Counted from the first letter of the stretch, positions 13,233 through 26,315 are shown. The stretch is 64,000 nt of DNA from Fasciola hepatica (GCA_948099385.1 CANUEZ040000193.1:1748501-1812500); one strand, 5' to 3'. The notes: a model not told the origin generated them from the letters alone. Translations and numbers: made by a program.

Positions 13233-15769
13233 TATTTCTTCTTCATGATGACCTATCTTGACAGCAGCACTGAGATCAATATACTTGCACCAAACAGTCA
13301 TCACTCATGTTCTGCAACCAACCTCAAACATAAAATACACTTCTGTGAACATGATTTCAAGTTTTCACAGTGTGTGTTGGATTTGATATCTTCAAGAATA
13401 GTTATCGTGGGTTCATACTGGTCACGGAGGGCATGGTCATCTTAGCAGAAGAGATGCTAGTGGGAACAGTTTGCCATCCAGCTCATTGAAGTGTTTTCAT
13501 CCAGATTCGATGTGTGCAAACCGCAACCATACATAACGGCCATAATTATTTAGAAGTCCCATTTCCGATGGAGAAAAATTACGATGGGGATGCATGCAAA
13601 TATAAAAAAACACGAAATTGCAAAATGATTGGTTGAGGGAAACCTAGCTCAGCCGATCGAAGAGCTCGCCATAGTGTAGAGCAAACTACAATGAGAATTC
13701 TGCGAAAGCAAGTGTGTTTATCAGTGAAAAACCTTTAGCTGAGGATCGCTAGTAGATATCACTCAATTTGCATAACAGATCTTAACTTCGAACATATGAG
13801 TGTTTTATGACAAGAATATATTCGGTGTAACGAATGGAGCCTGGATTGTGGAGGTTTATTTACTTTAGATTTTATTTGTAATGCAGTAGAAGAACATGTG
13901 GGAACCATGTTCATTGGGGCCTTTCGCGTTTTGCAGTAGTAACCAGCTTGACAGATCTTCATATTAGGCCACAGCGATTCGTGTACAATACTCGTTGTGT
14001 CAGTTCCATGTTTTGATTATATTGACTCGATGATTCTTATTTTTCTTTTGAAAAATGCTTCAATTCCCGCCAACTTCCTCAGCTTTCCTACCGTCAGCAA
14101 TCCGAAGTGCAACAGATTTGGCATATCGGGTATTCCGGATAATTGACACTATCATTCTCGAACTGGATTTTGCAGCAACTATGTCAAACGACTCTATCAG
14201 AGGAGATAAATAGCATCTGGAGACTGATAAGGGACGTTCAGGACATGGATCAAAACATGTTTTTGTAAGGTGTGGTTTCGTTTACATTGCTATTGTTATT
14301 TTGCACCTTATTACCCAGGACTGGTTCATCAAAACCCGAAATGTGTCTCTCAGAAAATGTTTGTTCTCAAAATCGAGAGTGGTAAGTGGTGAAATGTGGT
14401 ACAGTGGAAATCAGAGCTAGTGGTATTTTTCAGTGATATTCCAATCAACCAAATATGATGCACATTTCCGCAAATGTAGTTTGGAATGCTTTTTCTTACA
14501 TTCCATTATATGTATAACCAACTAGAAATAATTCGGATTCGCGAAGCTCTCACACTTGAACATCAACCACCAAAATATCGAATTTTGATTTTGCGGTTTA
14601 GCTATATGCTAATACCGCACCAAAGTTGAAACTGTCATTGTGACATGTGAATTTGTGTTCGCATAACTTATTTCGTACGAAATGTCCGAAAAAATGCAAC
14701 AAACTGCAGAGCTTCTGATTGGAAGTTTGACTAACCTTCACACTTTACATGGTATTGTGTCCGAAACTGATAGCTGCGCTGCATATACCATCGGGGTTGG
14801 CCGTTCAAGAGACATTCAAAACCGACCTTTGGTCTTACTAGTAATATAGATTGAATCTTGTGAACAAAAACCGATTAACCGTCTGATAAACATTTCATCA
14901 ATCATGGAGTGCTCATCTTCAGAATATATCCATTGTTGTTCCAACACAAATCACGTTGAACAGTCGGCACTACAGCTCTGGTCCACGCATGTGTTCGGAA
15001 GTGCTATGGCTTTCGTGACAACCAAAGACGGTAAAAAAGCTAACGAAGAAAATAATATTACTTTAGTTCAAACTTGGTATTTATAAATTTCGCCATGCGA
15101 ACGAGATGATAAAAGATAAGGATAAGGGAAGAAATTCAAGTGAATGATTCATTTAAATGTGGATAAAATGAGTGCACAAAAGACTCAATTGAAATATAAA
15201 GTTCAAAACGGAATAAGTGGAGTGTTTGACGACTTTTGATAAATGTCTTCTCACGGTTGACTTAGTTGAACTGATATCAATGGAAACTATCAAGTAAGCA
15301 AAGCCAAGCCTCATCCAATGCGTATCTCAATTCGTGAATAATACGATCACAATGTACACAAGAAACAATGAAAATCAAAACAAACGCCAAATGGAGTAGC
15401 GAAACCACGCATGAGGGATCGAGAATGAATTTCAATAATCGACCATTCGAGAAGAGTGGAAAGGGACGATCAATCACGAGCACCGGGCAGTGGCAGTGTG
15501 AAATGACAATCAGAGTCACAGAACAGGAAGGAGATTGGAGATTGTCTAAGCAAATGAGCAACATGAACGATGGATTAAGTAGACTGCATGAAGAGAATGA
15601 AGCATGTTAAGGGTTCCGTGTGAAGAGCAATGTGTCAGTGATCTGAGAAACACGGAGATGAATAATTTTGTGTTAGAAATAACACGCCATGAAAACCGCA
15701 GTTCATTGATGAGTGATACGATCACATATGAACAACAAACGAGCCAACACGAGACCGATTATAGGGACA

Positions 15770-17400
15770 TAGATTGTGTTGAAAACGAGAGCTGGCAAAT
15801 ATGCCACATAATCTGAGGTACGGGAATGAGGAAAGATCGAATGTGAGAACGCGTATGTAATTACTTGAACACTCTTTACCATGATCAATTTTACACACCC
15901 ACAAATTTCCGTAGATGGGTTTGAGATTTTGAATTGCGTAGTATTGCACTGTATCTGGATAACAGGACTACATTTTTCGGAAGCATATGACGGGTTCAAA
16001 TGAGATGGCAGCCGTGATCCAAGTGAAGAGTGCTCAATCGAATGGAAAGTGACGGAAAAAATCACTGTACATGCATATCTGATGAAGTGAAACAACCATC
16101 AAACTGGTCGTGTGCCTCCGGGAGAACGTTTTCCTTCCATCCTGATGCAATACCATATTACTCATATAAAATATCCTAATTTGGGACCACGTTTCCTTGT
16201 TCTGATGTTTGAGTGCAAAATAATAATATCAAAGATTCGCTGAGTGATTTTGAAAAGAACTCTTCTTGCATACAAGCTTCCTTAAAGTCAAATGAGATTG
16301 CAACAGATTTGGACTGTCACCAATATAGTCCGTCATCGTTTCTCATATTTTTTTGCGTCAGTCAATGTGATGTATGGGTGTCAACCTCAATAACTGTGAA
16401 AGAATATTTTTCCGCGGCTTTTCCCTCGAGACGTAAAGAGCTGCATACTCAAAACACGCACGGGTTAGCTCGAGCAAACAAACAATTGGCTGACATCTGA
16501 ATGGTTCAGTTTGAGAAGCAATCTTTGCAGTCTAGTTTGTGAGGCTCTGCAGTTTCTCACCGGAAATTACACAAAAGCGTGGTAATCTGTACAACTTGGT
16601 CCGGAAAAAAGGGTTTCATTTCTTTAGATAAACCGTAATCATTACCAACGTGGGTCAGAAATCTTCTGAATTCCTCTACAGTGACAAATCGCGATTAAAA
16701 GAGGCCGTAGATTGTGAGAACAATAAGACTGGGACAATCAGCGTGCTATATCCGCGTGCCACGGAGTAATTTTCGGATCCCGGATACAACCGATGTAATG
16801 AATTCCGAGTTTGCACATAAGTTTAATAGTTGAACTCCGTTAAAGCGCCGAGATAAATATGACCGTGTTATGTGTTATTCCTCATGATTCTTACTGTGGC
16901 AGTGCTGTGGTAACGAGATTGGTTGTCATTTTCCAGAGAAGATAAGTACCGCTAAAACTGGATGGCAAAGCCTGATAAAATCCATTTGTCACAAGTGAAC
17001 GTGATACGAAATGAGCATTGCGAAAATGACCGGAAATTGGTTGACTATTTGGCGGATCTATGTGAAACACGTTCACAGGAGTTTCAGAGGAAAACGGTAG
17101 TGAGTTGAACAAGTTGCAAATACTGAATGGGTGAATGAGAAACAAAAAAATAAAATATCCAGGAAAGAGATCGTCCTACATGAAATCTTTTGACACATTT
17201 GCTCAAAGCAAGAATGAAGGGAACAAAGAGGAAAATAAAGATCAGTTGCACCTGGATAGCCATCAACTGACCACCGTCTGCATAAACTGTATCATTCTTA
17301 TGTTTATAATATTGCTCATGAACCAGAACAACGTTTCATAAGAGTGGTGTTTAAACATTGGGATCGTTGTTCAGAAAGGTAACTGTACCGGAAGGACCAG
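15770..17400. other. Left-arm stretch without right-arm match, part 1
   Basis: Apart from R3 copy 2 (15935-16175), I recognise nothing here. The frame at 16213-16500 (95 codons) has no recognisable domain and ordinary composition. The inverted match to the right arm stops near 15760 and resumes only near 23600. Confidence 0.4.
15935..16175 (+). repeat. Dispersed repeat R3, copy 2
   Basis: This copy shares with 11905-12105 and 48722-48955 the order TGTATCTGGAT, a CTACATTTTTCGG-like stretch, GGTCGTGTGCCTCCGGGAGA (16110-16129), CATCC and ATACCATATTACTCATAT. Its upstream part also matches the 48.7 kb copy (TATCTGGAT...GACTACA), giving a repeat of at least 240 bp. Confidence 0.55.
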
Positions 17401-18065
17401 GTTGAAATTAAGGTCAGATATTTTCATGTAGAAAAACAACGATTTTCGCCCTCTTCCTGCTCCATTTTTCTGACGTTAACTGAACCCTGGCTCTTTCACC
17501 CGAAAAGCATGTGTTAACACAGCACCAGCCCGCTCCCGACCGGGCCAATCCGAATCACTCAGTTTATGTTCGCACACATGTCAACCTCTGTGACAGTCAG
17601 CAATGTTCGACGGCCTTGAAGAAAATGTGGCATCTGTCCACGTTAACTCCAGTCGAACGCCACCCATCACATCAGGTATTCTCCACAGGATGGGACAACG
17701 TACATATATATTTCAACCCAATTCGCGTTTGATATTTGTATTTACTTCACAAAAACGTTCGGGTAGCATGGAGGAATGATGGTACTTTCCTGGATCACTG
17801 TCCGCTGAACTCCACTGTCATAGACGACGCATCAGTATGAACTTAAACTCGGTTATTCGCACCAGGCTGGTCGGGTGCACGGGGCGCAATGGTAGCACAT
17901 GCCTTCGATCAGAAGAAGCATGGGCTCACACGTTTGTTGCGTCGGAGGTTTTCTACCAATAATATGCTCTAGCAAAAGCGAAACTCTTTTCCGGGTTCTT
18001 TAAAACGCAGTGTTGTTCAGATACCATGAGGTTTGGGCGTGAAAGGTGAAGTCCAAAATACACTC
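17400..18065. mobile_element. Inverted pair of tRNA-like SINE units, copy 2
   Basis: This is the third instance in the window of the head-to-head arrangement. The minus-strand head (CCCGACCGGGCC, 17536-17547) and the plus-strand head (CTGGTCGGGTGC, 17867-17878) are separated by about 330 bp of spacer. That spacer aligns along its length with the reverse complement of 60330-60600 and with 6390-6550. The tRNA-like parts are more degraded than in the other copies. It lies in a left-arm stretch with no right-arm counterpart. Recurrence of both units together with the spacer indicates that the dimer itself is the repeat unit. Confidence 0.6.
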
Positions 18066-21000
18066 AGCCATCAATCCCACACGCCAATCTCAAGTGACTT
18101 CGAGATAATTAAAGATAAAATTATCTATAATTTTACCCGACACTACGTTTTTCACGGCTTATGGGGAGTGGGGTCATCGTTTGAAGCTGTTAGAGATTAG
18201 TGTCGAAAAGCTTGACCTATCAAGTGAGGGTAATCATGTCAACAGAAGTTGAAATTCGCTGTTATTCAACTTAGGATTTCAGAGCTAACAGGTCTTACTA
18301 AAACGTATAACACCTTCGTTTATTATTCGAAACAAAACCATCCAACCAGGAAGACTGTTTTGCCTGAATGGAAATATTATCCTTTAGGTACACCTAGCAA
18401 ACATCAGTTTATCAGTTGCCCTCACATGTCATTCCTGATATTGAAATTATTCTCCCTTGCGCAACAGATCAACCAGTGGATATTTCCTAATATACCCCAT
18501 TACTTGAATAGGCGAATCAACTCTCTGTATTGCAAATCTATTTCGTATGCGGCCAAAAAACTACTCCAAAATGACTTTGCATGTGGAGCTGGTCACATTC
18601 AACTCTACTGAAGTCTCGCTCGATCATGATTGCATCCTGATAGCCCATGACTCGCACCGTCCAGTCTGATGTGAGTAGTTTGCTCCCTATATTCTCGGGT
18701 TGGTATTGTAGGTGGATGTTATTTAACTGTTGTTTCACAGTCACTCTACCTGAATCATTAGGAAGTTACGTTTTTTCTGACGCCAAGTTTGAAAGCCATG
18801 ATTCTCATTTTTGCATGAGAAAGAAATTTAATGATGTTATGGATGTGCCTATCACACAGTTGGGATGCACCTAGTTCATCCGTGCTGCAAACCCAAAGAA
18901 GGTCCCTAAACATCAATTCAACTCGAGCGGAGACGACTTGCGAAAGCCTCTGTGAAATGTTCCAATCCCTGAATGCGACATCATATGTCGCGCGGTGTTT
19001 AAGCTTAAGTTACGTGCACACATGGATTCATATCCTGCCAATGAAGAAAAGCTTTTCTCACAAACGGCTTGATCCAAAGTAGTTCGGTTTTCAATACTGA
19101 GGTGCTAGCCAAGATTAATGTTAGCAAAATGACATTGAACGCAATTATAATATGTTGGATCTAGTTATGACTAGATAGTAAATCATAATTCTTCAGTGGA
19201 TGATTCAACAGACAATTTCGGACCCCAGTTAAACACTGACAGTCCACAATACGTTGGGGAACATTATCAGCTTTCATTAAGGACTTCATAGTACGTTCAT
19301 AACAGTAAAACATTTATTTAATTTCTACCCTTTAGAACAGGTGTTCAAGAGCAGACTCAACCAACTCTCCAGCCTCAAGTACGACCCATCAGACAAAACC
19401 GTCATGTAACATCGGTAGCTTTAGAACTTTCTTTGTTTCATCACTCGAACACTTACCAAAGTAATCGTGGTTGTACATAGTGACCAAGGCGCCTATGAAT
19501 TTAGGCCACCAAATACCAACTTGTTTGATAGGGCAATACAACCGATATCATTCTCACACACATTCTCACATTTCAGCACCGCTTTCTTAGATGCACTGTT
19601 TGGTACACTCGAATGAATTTCACTAGTCAAAGGGAACAACCAGTCAGTCAGGGCTATCCATAGGCAAGCGCAGGAAACAAACAGGTGTGTGCGTGAATGT
19701 GTGTCAGGCTGAAATAATGTCGACGGAAGAGTCGTCTATACAATGTTGAATGGGGTTATCACGATTGGCTGTGCTGCAATTTGTTGTTGTCCTGAGTCAC
19801 TGTCACTTTCGAATCAATCTCTTTATCAGTCGGTCAGTACGGTACGGTAGTAAGGAATTTGTGTACAGCTCCCTTTTGCTCCCAAAGGAATATAAAACAA
19901 TCTTCTGTCTTTTTCTTACCCGTTTCAGTTATATTAGTGTCTGACTGTTCGTTTATTCATAATGCAACTAGATATTCCCTATTCTTTTCCTGGCTCATAT
20001 TTCTCTTGTCAGATACGAACCCGTAGAGAAGCTGTTGTAGACAGAATAACAAAAAAAGCAATCCGAACATTCCCATTTACAATTGAAATATATTGAGTCA
20101 TGGAGCGACCAAGTTCTTATTGCCGTAAGGTCCAATATTTATTCATATTCTGATTACTTTCTGATCAATAAGACGAAACATATAGCTGTCACTACGCTAG
20201 AGGTATCTCTAGTCAACATTGTTCGTGATAAAAGATCCCCATTCACTGTGTCTCCGTGAATCTCATTTGGGAGATCACCTGACCCGTAGAGTAACTTGCA
20301 GTATTCCACTTGTGTTCATGATTAGGCGCAGTTTTTCTCACCATTTTGTAATAATCTACGCGTTATACGGAAGTATACCTGAGATATTACATGTTCTCAC
20401 CTTGGAATTACCGTACGAACTTTGTTCTCTCGCACTGGCCTCGATTTATCGATGCCAATCCAGCACAATTCATTCGAATGTTCCATTTTCCTCACCGAAT
20501 ATAAAAACGCCAACATTTTCTGTTTGTATATCTAACAATGAGTTCATTGAAATTACAAATGTGAGAGGTGAAGCACCAGAGGAGTCTTAGTTCAGAGTTA
20601 CCAATTGGATTGGATTTCAGTGGCAGTTTTTGTATGCAAACAGTTTTCTACATATACAATCTAGTACGTGTGCCATTTTTCCTTTTAGGGATTGCAAGCT
20701 ACTGGTCGATTTACTTATAAATTAAACGAAGTCCAGACCACCGTCATTCTCAGCAACTAGATTTATTTACTAGTGTGTTTCAACGTGACTTCTCCTAACT
20801 GAACAATACAGCGGACGATAACCACGGTGAAAATTTGATTGGTGCGCTTGTTGCTTGTGACCGACTATCGCTCATGACAATGACGTTTGCATAACCACCG
20901 GCGTTGACCTTCTTCCTGTATTTGTCACATTTTAGGAATATTTTTTTGTGGAAAAGCCGTACTTCAGAACAAGCTAACATTTCAATTCGTTGGAATTGCG

Positions 21001-22025
21001 GCACGTGTGAATTAAATGACAACACAGCGTTAGTTACATGGATCGTAGCGACAGAGGCATTTTTTATGCCATCAGTTATTACTGTGTTCTTAGCAGGACA
21101 ACACAAGTCAGCCTCCGAAAACGATGAATAAATTTTAAGAAGGTAATGGAACTAAATTCGATATCTGGTGAAAAGGGAATCGATGTATGTACAACTGACT
21201 ACTGAAAGCAAGAAACCACGCATATTGATTTCGGTGAACGTGGCCAATTCGATCAGAACACATCGACGAATTTGTTGGACATACATCAAGATTATCTAAG
21301 GTCAAGGTTTCTCACTTCCACGCTAATCGGCACAATAAAACTGGGTGGTTATCCTGCCAACTCACGGAGTTTATTGAATAGGCAACTTAGTATTCGTTCT
21401 TTTTGTAACGGTTCACATTGACTGACCACAAATGCTGATAGTCTGACGTGCGGTACGTTGGTAACACGTCCAACCTGTAAACTGATATAGCTTAAAAACA
21501 AAAAGCATTGAGAAAATATATAGGATATGTATGTGGATGTTGAAAATTTGAACACCTATAAAATGTCGGTTGATCAGTTTATGTCACCATTAGTAAAGCT
21601 TTGTAAGAACAGTAAACTCTTTCGAATGATGATGAAGTTTGAAGCCAAAGTATCCACCGTATTTTAAGGAACTCCCAGAAAAAAAATTTGCAGCTTTCTG
21701 CCATGGTCTCAATTACGAGATAGACGCAAGATGTTCGTTACCGACTTTATTTTTTCTTACGGCAAAATACCTTGTTGGAGTGTCAACAATGAATATTTTA
21801 AAATATTACTCCGAGAGGTGAAGTGATGAGTTCAGCAATGCTTAGTTTGAACGACTTTTGTAAATAATGTTCCGATAACATTTCTACCCGTAGTACTCAT
21901 CATCGATCTCATCCACCCATAGCCCATTATCTCTGTTTCTAATGTTCTGACAATATTTTACGGTTTATATTGTTTGAACATTCCACGTTTATATTCCTGA
22001 CTCATCTATCCCATTCTTGTTTCAG

Positions 22026-22235
22026 TCGACTGGTCGGACTTCGTTCGTATTTCCCCTCAAGAATCGATGGAAGACACGTTCAGGATTCACTGGCCGCTGG
22101 TGTTCTATATTGGTGAGCTAGTTCTACTGGGTATCGGGTTTCGCTTAAAGTCAGGCGTCACAGAACTCATCTACGGCATGAAATTAGGACTGCCTGAGGA
22201 ATACTTTATGCCACGAAATTCAGATCCACACAAAG
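22026..22235 (+). CDS. Candidate internal coding exon, function unknown
   Basis: About 70 codons are open in one frame, preceded by a good acceptor (pyrimidine-rich CCATTCTTGTTTCAG ending at 22025) and followed by a donor-like AAA|GTATGT at 22236. The peptide begins DWSDFVRISPQESMEDTF and contains a hydrophobic stretch (WPLVFYIGELVLLGIGF), with a balanced, protein-like composition. I do not recognise a family. The frame remains open to 22304, but that extension runs into a SINE-B copy on the minus strand, so the GTATGT donor is the likelier end. No matching exon was found in the right arm. This could be a chance frame. Confidence 0.25.
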
Positions 22236-22402
22236 TATGTATCTTCAAACCAATAGAAACCGTGGAAACATTCCCCAGCTATTTCATGCTTGGTAGGAAT
22301 CATTAGCAATGCACATCCAAAAAGCCCCAACTCGGAGTCGAACCCAGGCTGATTGATTGTTAAGCTGCTGTGACCACGATCACTTGGTAATTATTCACCA
22401 TT
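22230..22402 (-). mobile_element. SINE-B copy (tRNA-derived)
   Basis: On the minus strand a tRNA-like head carries GGTTCGACTCC, a perfect B box (22335-22345). It is followed by GGGGCT, GGATGTGCATTGCT and AATGATTCC, which align with the element at 31476-31925 (GGTCGAGTCCCC...GGATGTGCACTGCT...ATGATTCC). The (TA)n tail of the other copy is not seen, so the 3' end is truncated or unrecognisable. Its body appears to overlap the end of the candidate exon at 22026. Confidence 0.6.
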
Positions 22403-22573
22403 GGTAGGGAGAAATGGTCTCAAATAGATGACGGGATGATATCTTTCTCTAAAATAAGGGTTATTATTTCCATTGTTATAAAATTGAGCGCATCATTATA
22501 GTCCCGAATACAAACAGTATCGACTTTGAATTTTCTATAGAGTGAACAACAAAAATAATGTATGGCATATAAG

Positions 22574-22875
22574 TGCTTCCAGAAAGGGCTCAAGCGATGA
22601 TGATAAATCTGATCGGGCCGTCAGTTCCTATCCCAGATGGCATTCGATTCAACCAGGATCTAAGTGCACAAAAGTTAAGAGAACTAGATTACGTAATATA
22701 TTCCGGAGCATTTCGCCACATCTTTACAGTGCCTACAGCATTAACGATAAGTGTTGCGAGGCTTTCAAATATCCTCCGAACAGTTATAACGCACTTTCGT
22801 CGTCGGTGCAAATCCAGCGTAGTTCAGGACTTTTTACAGAACGAAATGTGGATAGATAAACATTTTAGCACTTAG
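22574..22875 (+). CDS. Candidate terminal exon, function unknown
   Basis: A frame of about 100 codons ends at TAG 22873-22875. It follows possible acceptors at 22573 (ATAAG) or 22582 (CTTCCAG), both weak because no long pyrimidine tract precedes them. The peptide (for example GPSVPIPDGIRFNQDLSAQK) looks protein-like, but I recognise no family. A second plus frame is open over the same interval, which lowers the weight of openness as evidence. Joining it to the 22026 exon requires a donor at 22292 inside a SINE. Confidence 0.22.
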
Positions 22876-24304
22876 GATGAACGAGAGCCAAGTCAGTAAG
22901 CGTCCTTGTCAAAAAGTCGCCCGGACTTCTAACTATTTCACATGTCATCTCTACTAGTTTCCAATACACCTTTCTTATCTCCACACCGCCCACGCGATCT
23001 TTGTTGAAGGTTATTATGGATCCCAGAGTCAAATCTGGTACTTTACACGACTATTATTAGAACAACCTTCTGACTGACTTTTTCATTCACTACATGGTAT
23101 TGGCTTGACATTGCATTCTGGCAAGTTGGTGAAATTTGACCTTCCCTGGGGCTATTCAGTATTTTCTCCACATTATGTAATGACATTGGATTTCCTCACG
23201 GAAATGATGAGACATATTATAATATACCGATTACCAGTATTGGAATTTTTTCCACTCAGAACCAAATCACCGTAAGCTGAGGTAAAGACTGATTGACTAA
23301 TCACAATCCACCCTGCTTTTCACAAAGAACAAAGGTTTTGAAATTATCTCAATAATCTGAACAAATATACCCATTGTTTTCAACCGGTTTGGCTTGTTTC
23401 TTGATCGTTTTGGTGCTTGCTAGTGAAAGATGCTAAATGAATGATGACACTAAACCGCACTGCTATAAGATTTGTGGTATCCTATATTTGTATTTGTATC
23501 TCTAAGTTACAAGTTTGCAAGCAAGATGATTAATATCCAGTAAAAAATGTAAATAAATGCTGAAAAACTCATTTTCGGTTTTGTGCTCTGAAAACTACGG
23601 TACTGGGGGGGGGGTACTTGTTTTTGCCTTGCTCTCTATTCCGGTGATTCTATGACTTCACCATACCAGACAAGGTCGTCTGTTAGATGCTATATGACTT
23701 AGTAAGATGGAATGGGGGAGAGAGTAGTTACACTGGGATTTTAGTCTGGAGCACTTTTTCAGTCTCAAATTTGATCCACCGAAATTCCAGATATTGATTC
23801 ATTCTAAATTACATTCAAATCAGACCCATGCATTATGAGACTCCAAAAAGTGCGTAATGCTTAAGTTGAAGATGAGCATGTGGCCATCTTGTGTGTCGTT
23901 CAAACCGATCTGCTACAGTTCTCAAGATCGGTCTTTCCACGTCCGTAATGAAATCCGGCTGTTCAACGCTTACACAAACGCGACGATCTGTCTCACGTAA
24001 TAACTGCATGAGAAGGCACTTACAGCTGGCATTTGCAAATGGCTGTAAGGGAACCCATGTTAGGCAAAACAAGATTCTATTGTAAGTCCCAATCGCCAAA
24101 GAACCTCACGCATAGCTGTGCGTCCTGGCACCTTATTGACCACGCATTTGTTCACTACCAAAATCCTACTTTATCACTTCTCGATTGTGAACTTCACCGC
24201 TTCCCGACGAATACAGCCGTTTTCCTATATTCGATCTCGTGCTCTGTTCATCTTTGTTGAACAATCGGCAGACATTACCGAATCCAACATTTTTTTTATC
24301 TAGG

Positions 24305-24440
24305 ATTATCAGTATTTGCCATGTGATCATAGTGTTCTGACGGTCATCATGGTGGACACTCAACCCTTCTGTCCTGTGTTCGATTTCTGCCTCCAAAGTC
24401 GGTCTATTTCCCAAATCGGCAGCCTCCAGTTGGCCGGAAA
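24305..24440 (+). repeat. tRNA-like SINE-C head, left-arm copy
   Basis: About 135 bp match the reverse complement of 36985-37110. The sequence has tRNA-like organisation with GTTCGATTTC as a B-box-like motif (24378-24387), then CAAATCGGCAGCCTCCA (24413-24429). Flanking sequence on both sides also matches between arms, so this copy was present before the duplication. Family identity is unknown. Confidence 0.5.
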
Positions 24441-24778
24441 CCTTTATAAATAATCTAATTCGCACTGATAAACTATCGAGCTTGTATAATTTCGGTTTAG
24501 TAAGCACTGACATTCGTCAAACAATATTTGATCAAGAGCAACGCGGAAAAGTATGGAAATGATATGTTCACCGGATAAACACTTGCAAATAACGGAAAAT
24601 ATCCGCCATTTTTTCACACAGCCTATACTATTTGCTGACTGTTTTGTGGGCTTCATGAGAATAAGAATGATTTAAAATGTGGTAATCAAATTTGTTCATG
24701 ACGACATTTTCTAGTAAAAAACAGTATTTTTCAATCATGCTGGGATCACCAGAGACTCAATCAAACTAAAATGATCCG

Positions 24779-25033
24779 TGGTATCACGTTGGTATAACTG
24801 TGTAGTGAAAAAGCTGACGCGATGTGACTTGAAACGCGTTTATTCCAAAAGTGAATGATGGAACCATCACACGCAGGGACCGTACGTACTTGTGCGTGTG
24901 CCAGTAGAGTCAGCTGACTGCGGATCGATAGGCATACGAAGCAAACGAGAGTGGACTGTGTAGCGGGACTGAGAAAAAAAATCAATTTTGTCAATGTCCG
25001 GACCGATGTGTAGAAATCAATACAAACTCTACA
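24779..25033 (-). repeat. 3' LTR of a Ty3/gypsy element
   Basis: On the minus strand this runs from TGTAGAG (25033) to TACCA (24779), giving TG...CA termini. It is preceded by a purine tract with GGGGGGGAGGGGAGGGGAG (25038-25056), as expected for plus-strand priming. An AATAAA on the minus strand at 24839-24844 could be the polyadenylation signal. No partner 5' LTR is present because the element is 5'-truncated, so the ends are inferred and the distal end could shift by about 10 bp. Confidence 0.6.
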
Positions 25034-25095
25034 GTACTCCCCTCCCCTCCCCCCCAGAGCATCGCGACAATGTGTTTAGGTGCTTGTGGAAAAAA

Positions 25096-26310
25096 CTAAG
25101 GTTGCTGAAAACGCACGGGCTTAACAATATTGCGGTCAGTACTGGTTGTGAGAGAAGGGACAGTGTCAGTCTCCTGCTGAGTACTCAGATCATTGGAAAC
25201 ATGAGGACTGGCATCGTTGGAAACAGAAGTAGCAGTTTTCAGAGAGGAAACCGAATCCATGTAGTCTGAATCAAGGTATACTACTTCAAGGCGATCAATA
25301 CTGACAGTGTCTGGCCGACCAGCCTCATCGATGAAAAGAAATTTTTCTCGTTACGGGAAATGACATGAAACGGTCCTGAGTATACTGTATGTAGTCGGGG
25401 TTTAATAGCCTCACAACGAAGAAAACTTGAGAGCATGTAGTAATTCTTTGGGGAAGTGAGTATGACAAATGAAGGACCTATTTGGAAGCGAACGGAGTGA
25501 TTTGATTTACAACTGTAATTGCCGAACAAAACTGGAGGGGTCAACAAAATCAGAAATGCACCCGAAAAACGCGCCAGGATATTATACTGGTTTGCTGAGA
25601 ACCAAACCAGCGTATGGACAACATGGTTAAAGGAAGGGCGCTTGTCCACTTAACAGAAGGAGGGGTGGAGCCGAGAGAGAATCTCTGAATTGTCCGTGAA
25701 AGCGTTCCACTAATCCATTAGTTGTTGGTTGATATGCCGTTGCACGAAGATGTTGGAAACCAACGAAATAAATGGAATCGCAGAAGAGTTTGGATTGAAA
25801 TTGTGCACCACTCTCTGTGGTGATCGTAGATGGAAAACGAAACATAGAAATCCGATGGTGTACCAATGTTCTGAAAATTGTTTGACTGGAGGCGTCAGCT
25901 GTGAGGACAGCCATGGGCCAACGCGCAAAACGATCAACACAAGTGTGGAGAAAATGGTGTCCGTCGGCTAGTGGTGAGCGACCAACAATATCTTCGTAGC
26001 CATGAGAAAAACGTGCATTGTCCGTATACACTGTTTAGCCAATATTCCGCCAGACGTAGCAATCGGGAACGAGTATGAAGGAGGCGCGTATTCCAGAATG
26101 GGACATGGAATGCAAGTGCTTACAACTCAAGCGACGAAAGGAACAGGGAACAAACGGTCGAGGCTTGCCAGTGGAGACATCAAAAGCAATTGTACGATTC
26201 CCGTCAGGTAGAGACAAGTGCCTCAACACCAGGGTGGATAATGAGTGGCAGCTTTGTAGTTCTTGGTCATTCTTTTGACCCTGTTTTATCTCGGACCAGC
26301 TGAATGCCGT
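25096..26310 (-). pseudogene. Gypsy integrase, degenerate
   Basis: The minus-strand order is zinc-binding-like region (26035-26260, with GKPRPFVP and HLHSMSHSGIRAS, keeping the two histidines), catalytic core (25627-26031) and C-terminal region (25096-25649). The core keeps the first aspartate (VDRFARWP) and the glutamate (NGLVERFHGQ), but the second aspartate is replaced by glutamate (TITTESGAQF). The C-terminal part shows YSGPFHVISRNEKNFF and then, in another frame, SIDRLEVVYL, ending at TAG 25096-25098. At least two or three frame changes separate the pieces, so it cannot make a functional enzyme. Integrase inserts retrotransposon cDNA into the genome. Confidence 0.85.
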
Positions 26311-26315
26311 TGTGT

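Larger units (their letters stand above)
18065..23600. other. Left-arm stretch without right-arm match, part 2
   Basis: I see no inverted match to the right arm between about 18.1 and 23.6 kb. Recognisable content is a SINE-B copy near 22235-22400 and the exon candidates listed separately. Open frames at 18249-18611 and 20219-20590 reach about 120 codons without recognisable domains. A poly-G run lies at 23605-23615, just at the edge. The block is either an insertion in the left arm or was lost from the right. Confidence 0.4.

Noticed and set aside
18249..20590. Protein-coding genes in frames at 18249-18611 and 20219-20590
   Set aside because: About 120 codons each, no recognisable domain, no matching peptide in the other arm and weak or absent splice context. 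Frames of this size occur by chance across the window.
22310..22402. Functional tRNA gene on the minus strand
   Set aside because: The B box is perfect but no cloverleaf with proper acceptor pairing was seen, and the sequence continues into a SINE body shared with 31476-31925.
22292..22574. Splice joining the candidate exons at 22026 and 22574 into one protein
   Set aside because: Phases fit only with a donor at 22292, which lies in SINE-B sequence, and the acceptor lacks a pyrimidine tract. With the better donor at 22235 the phases do not match.
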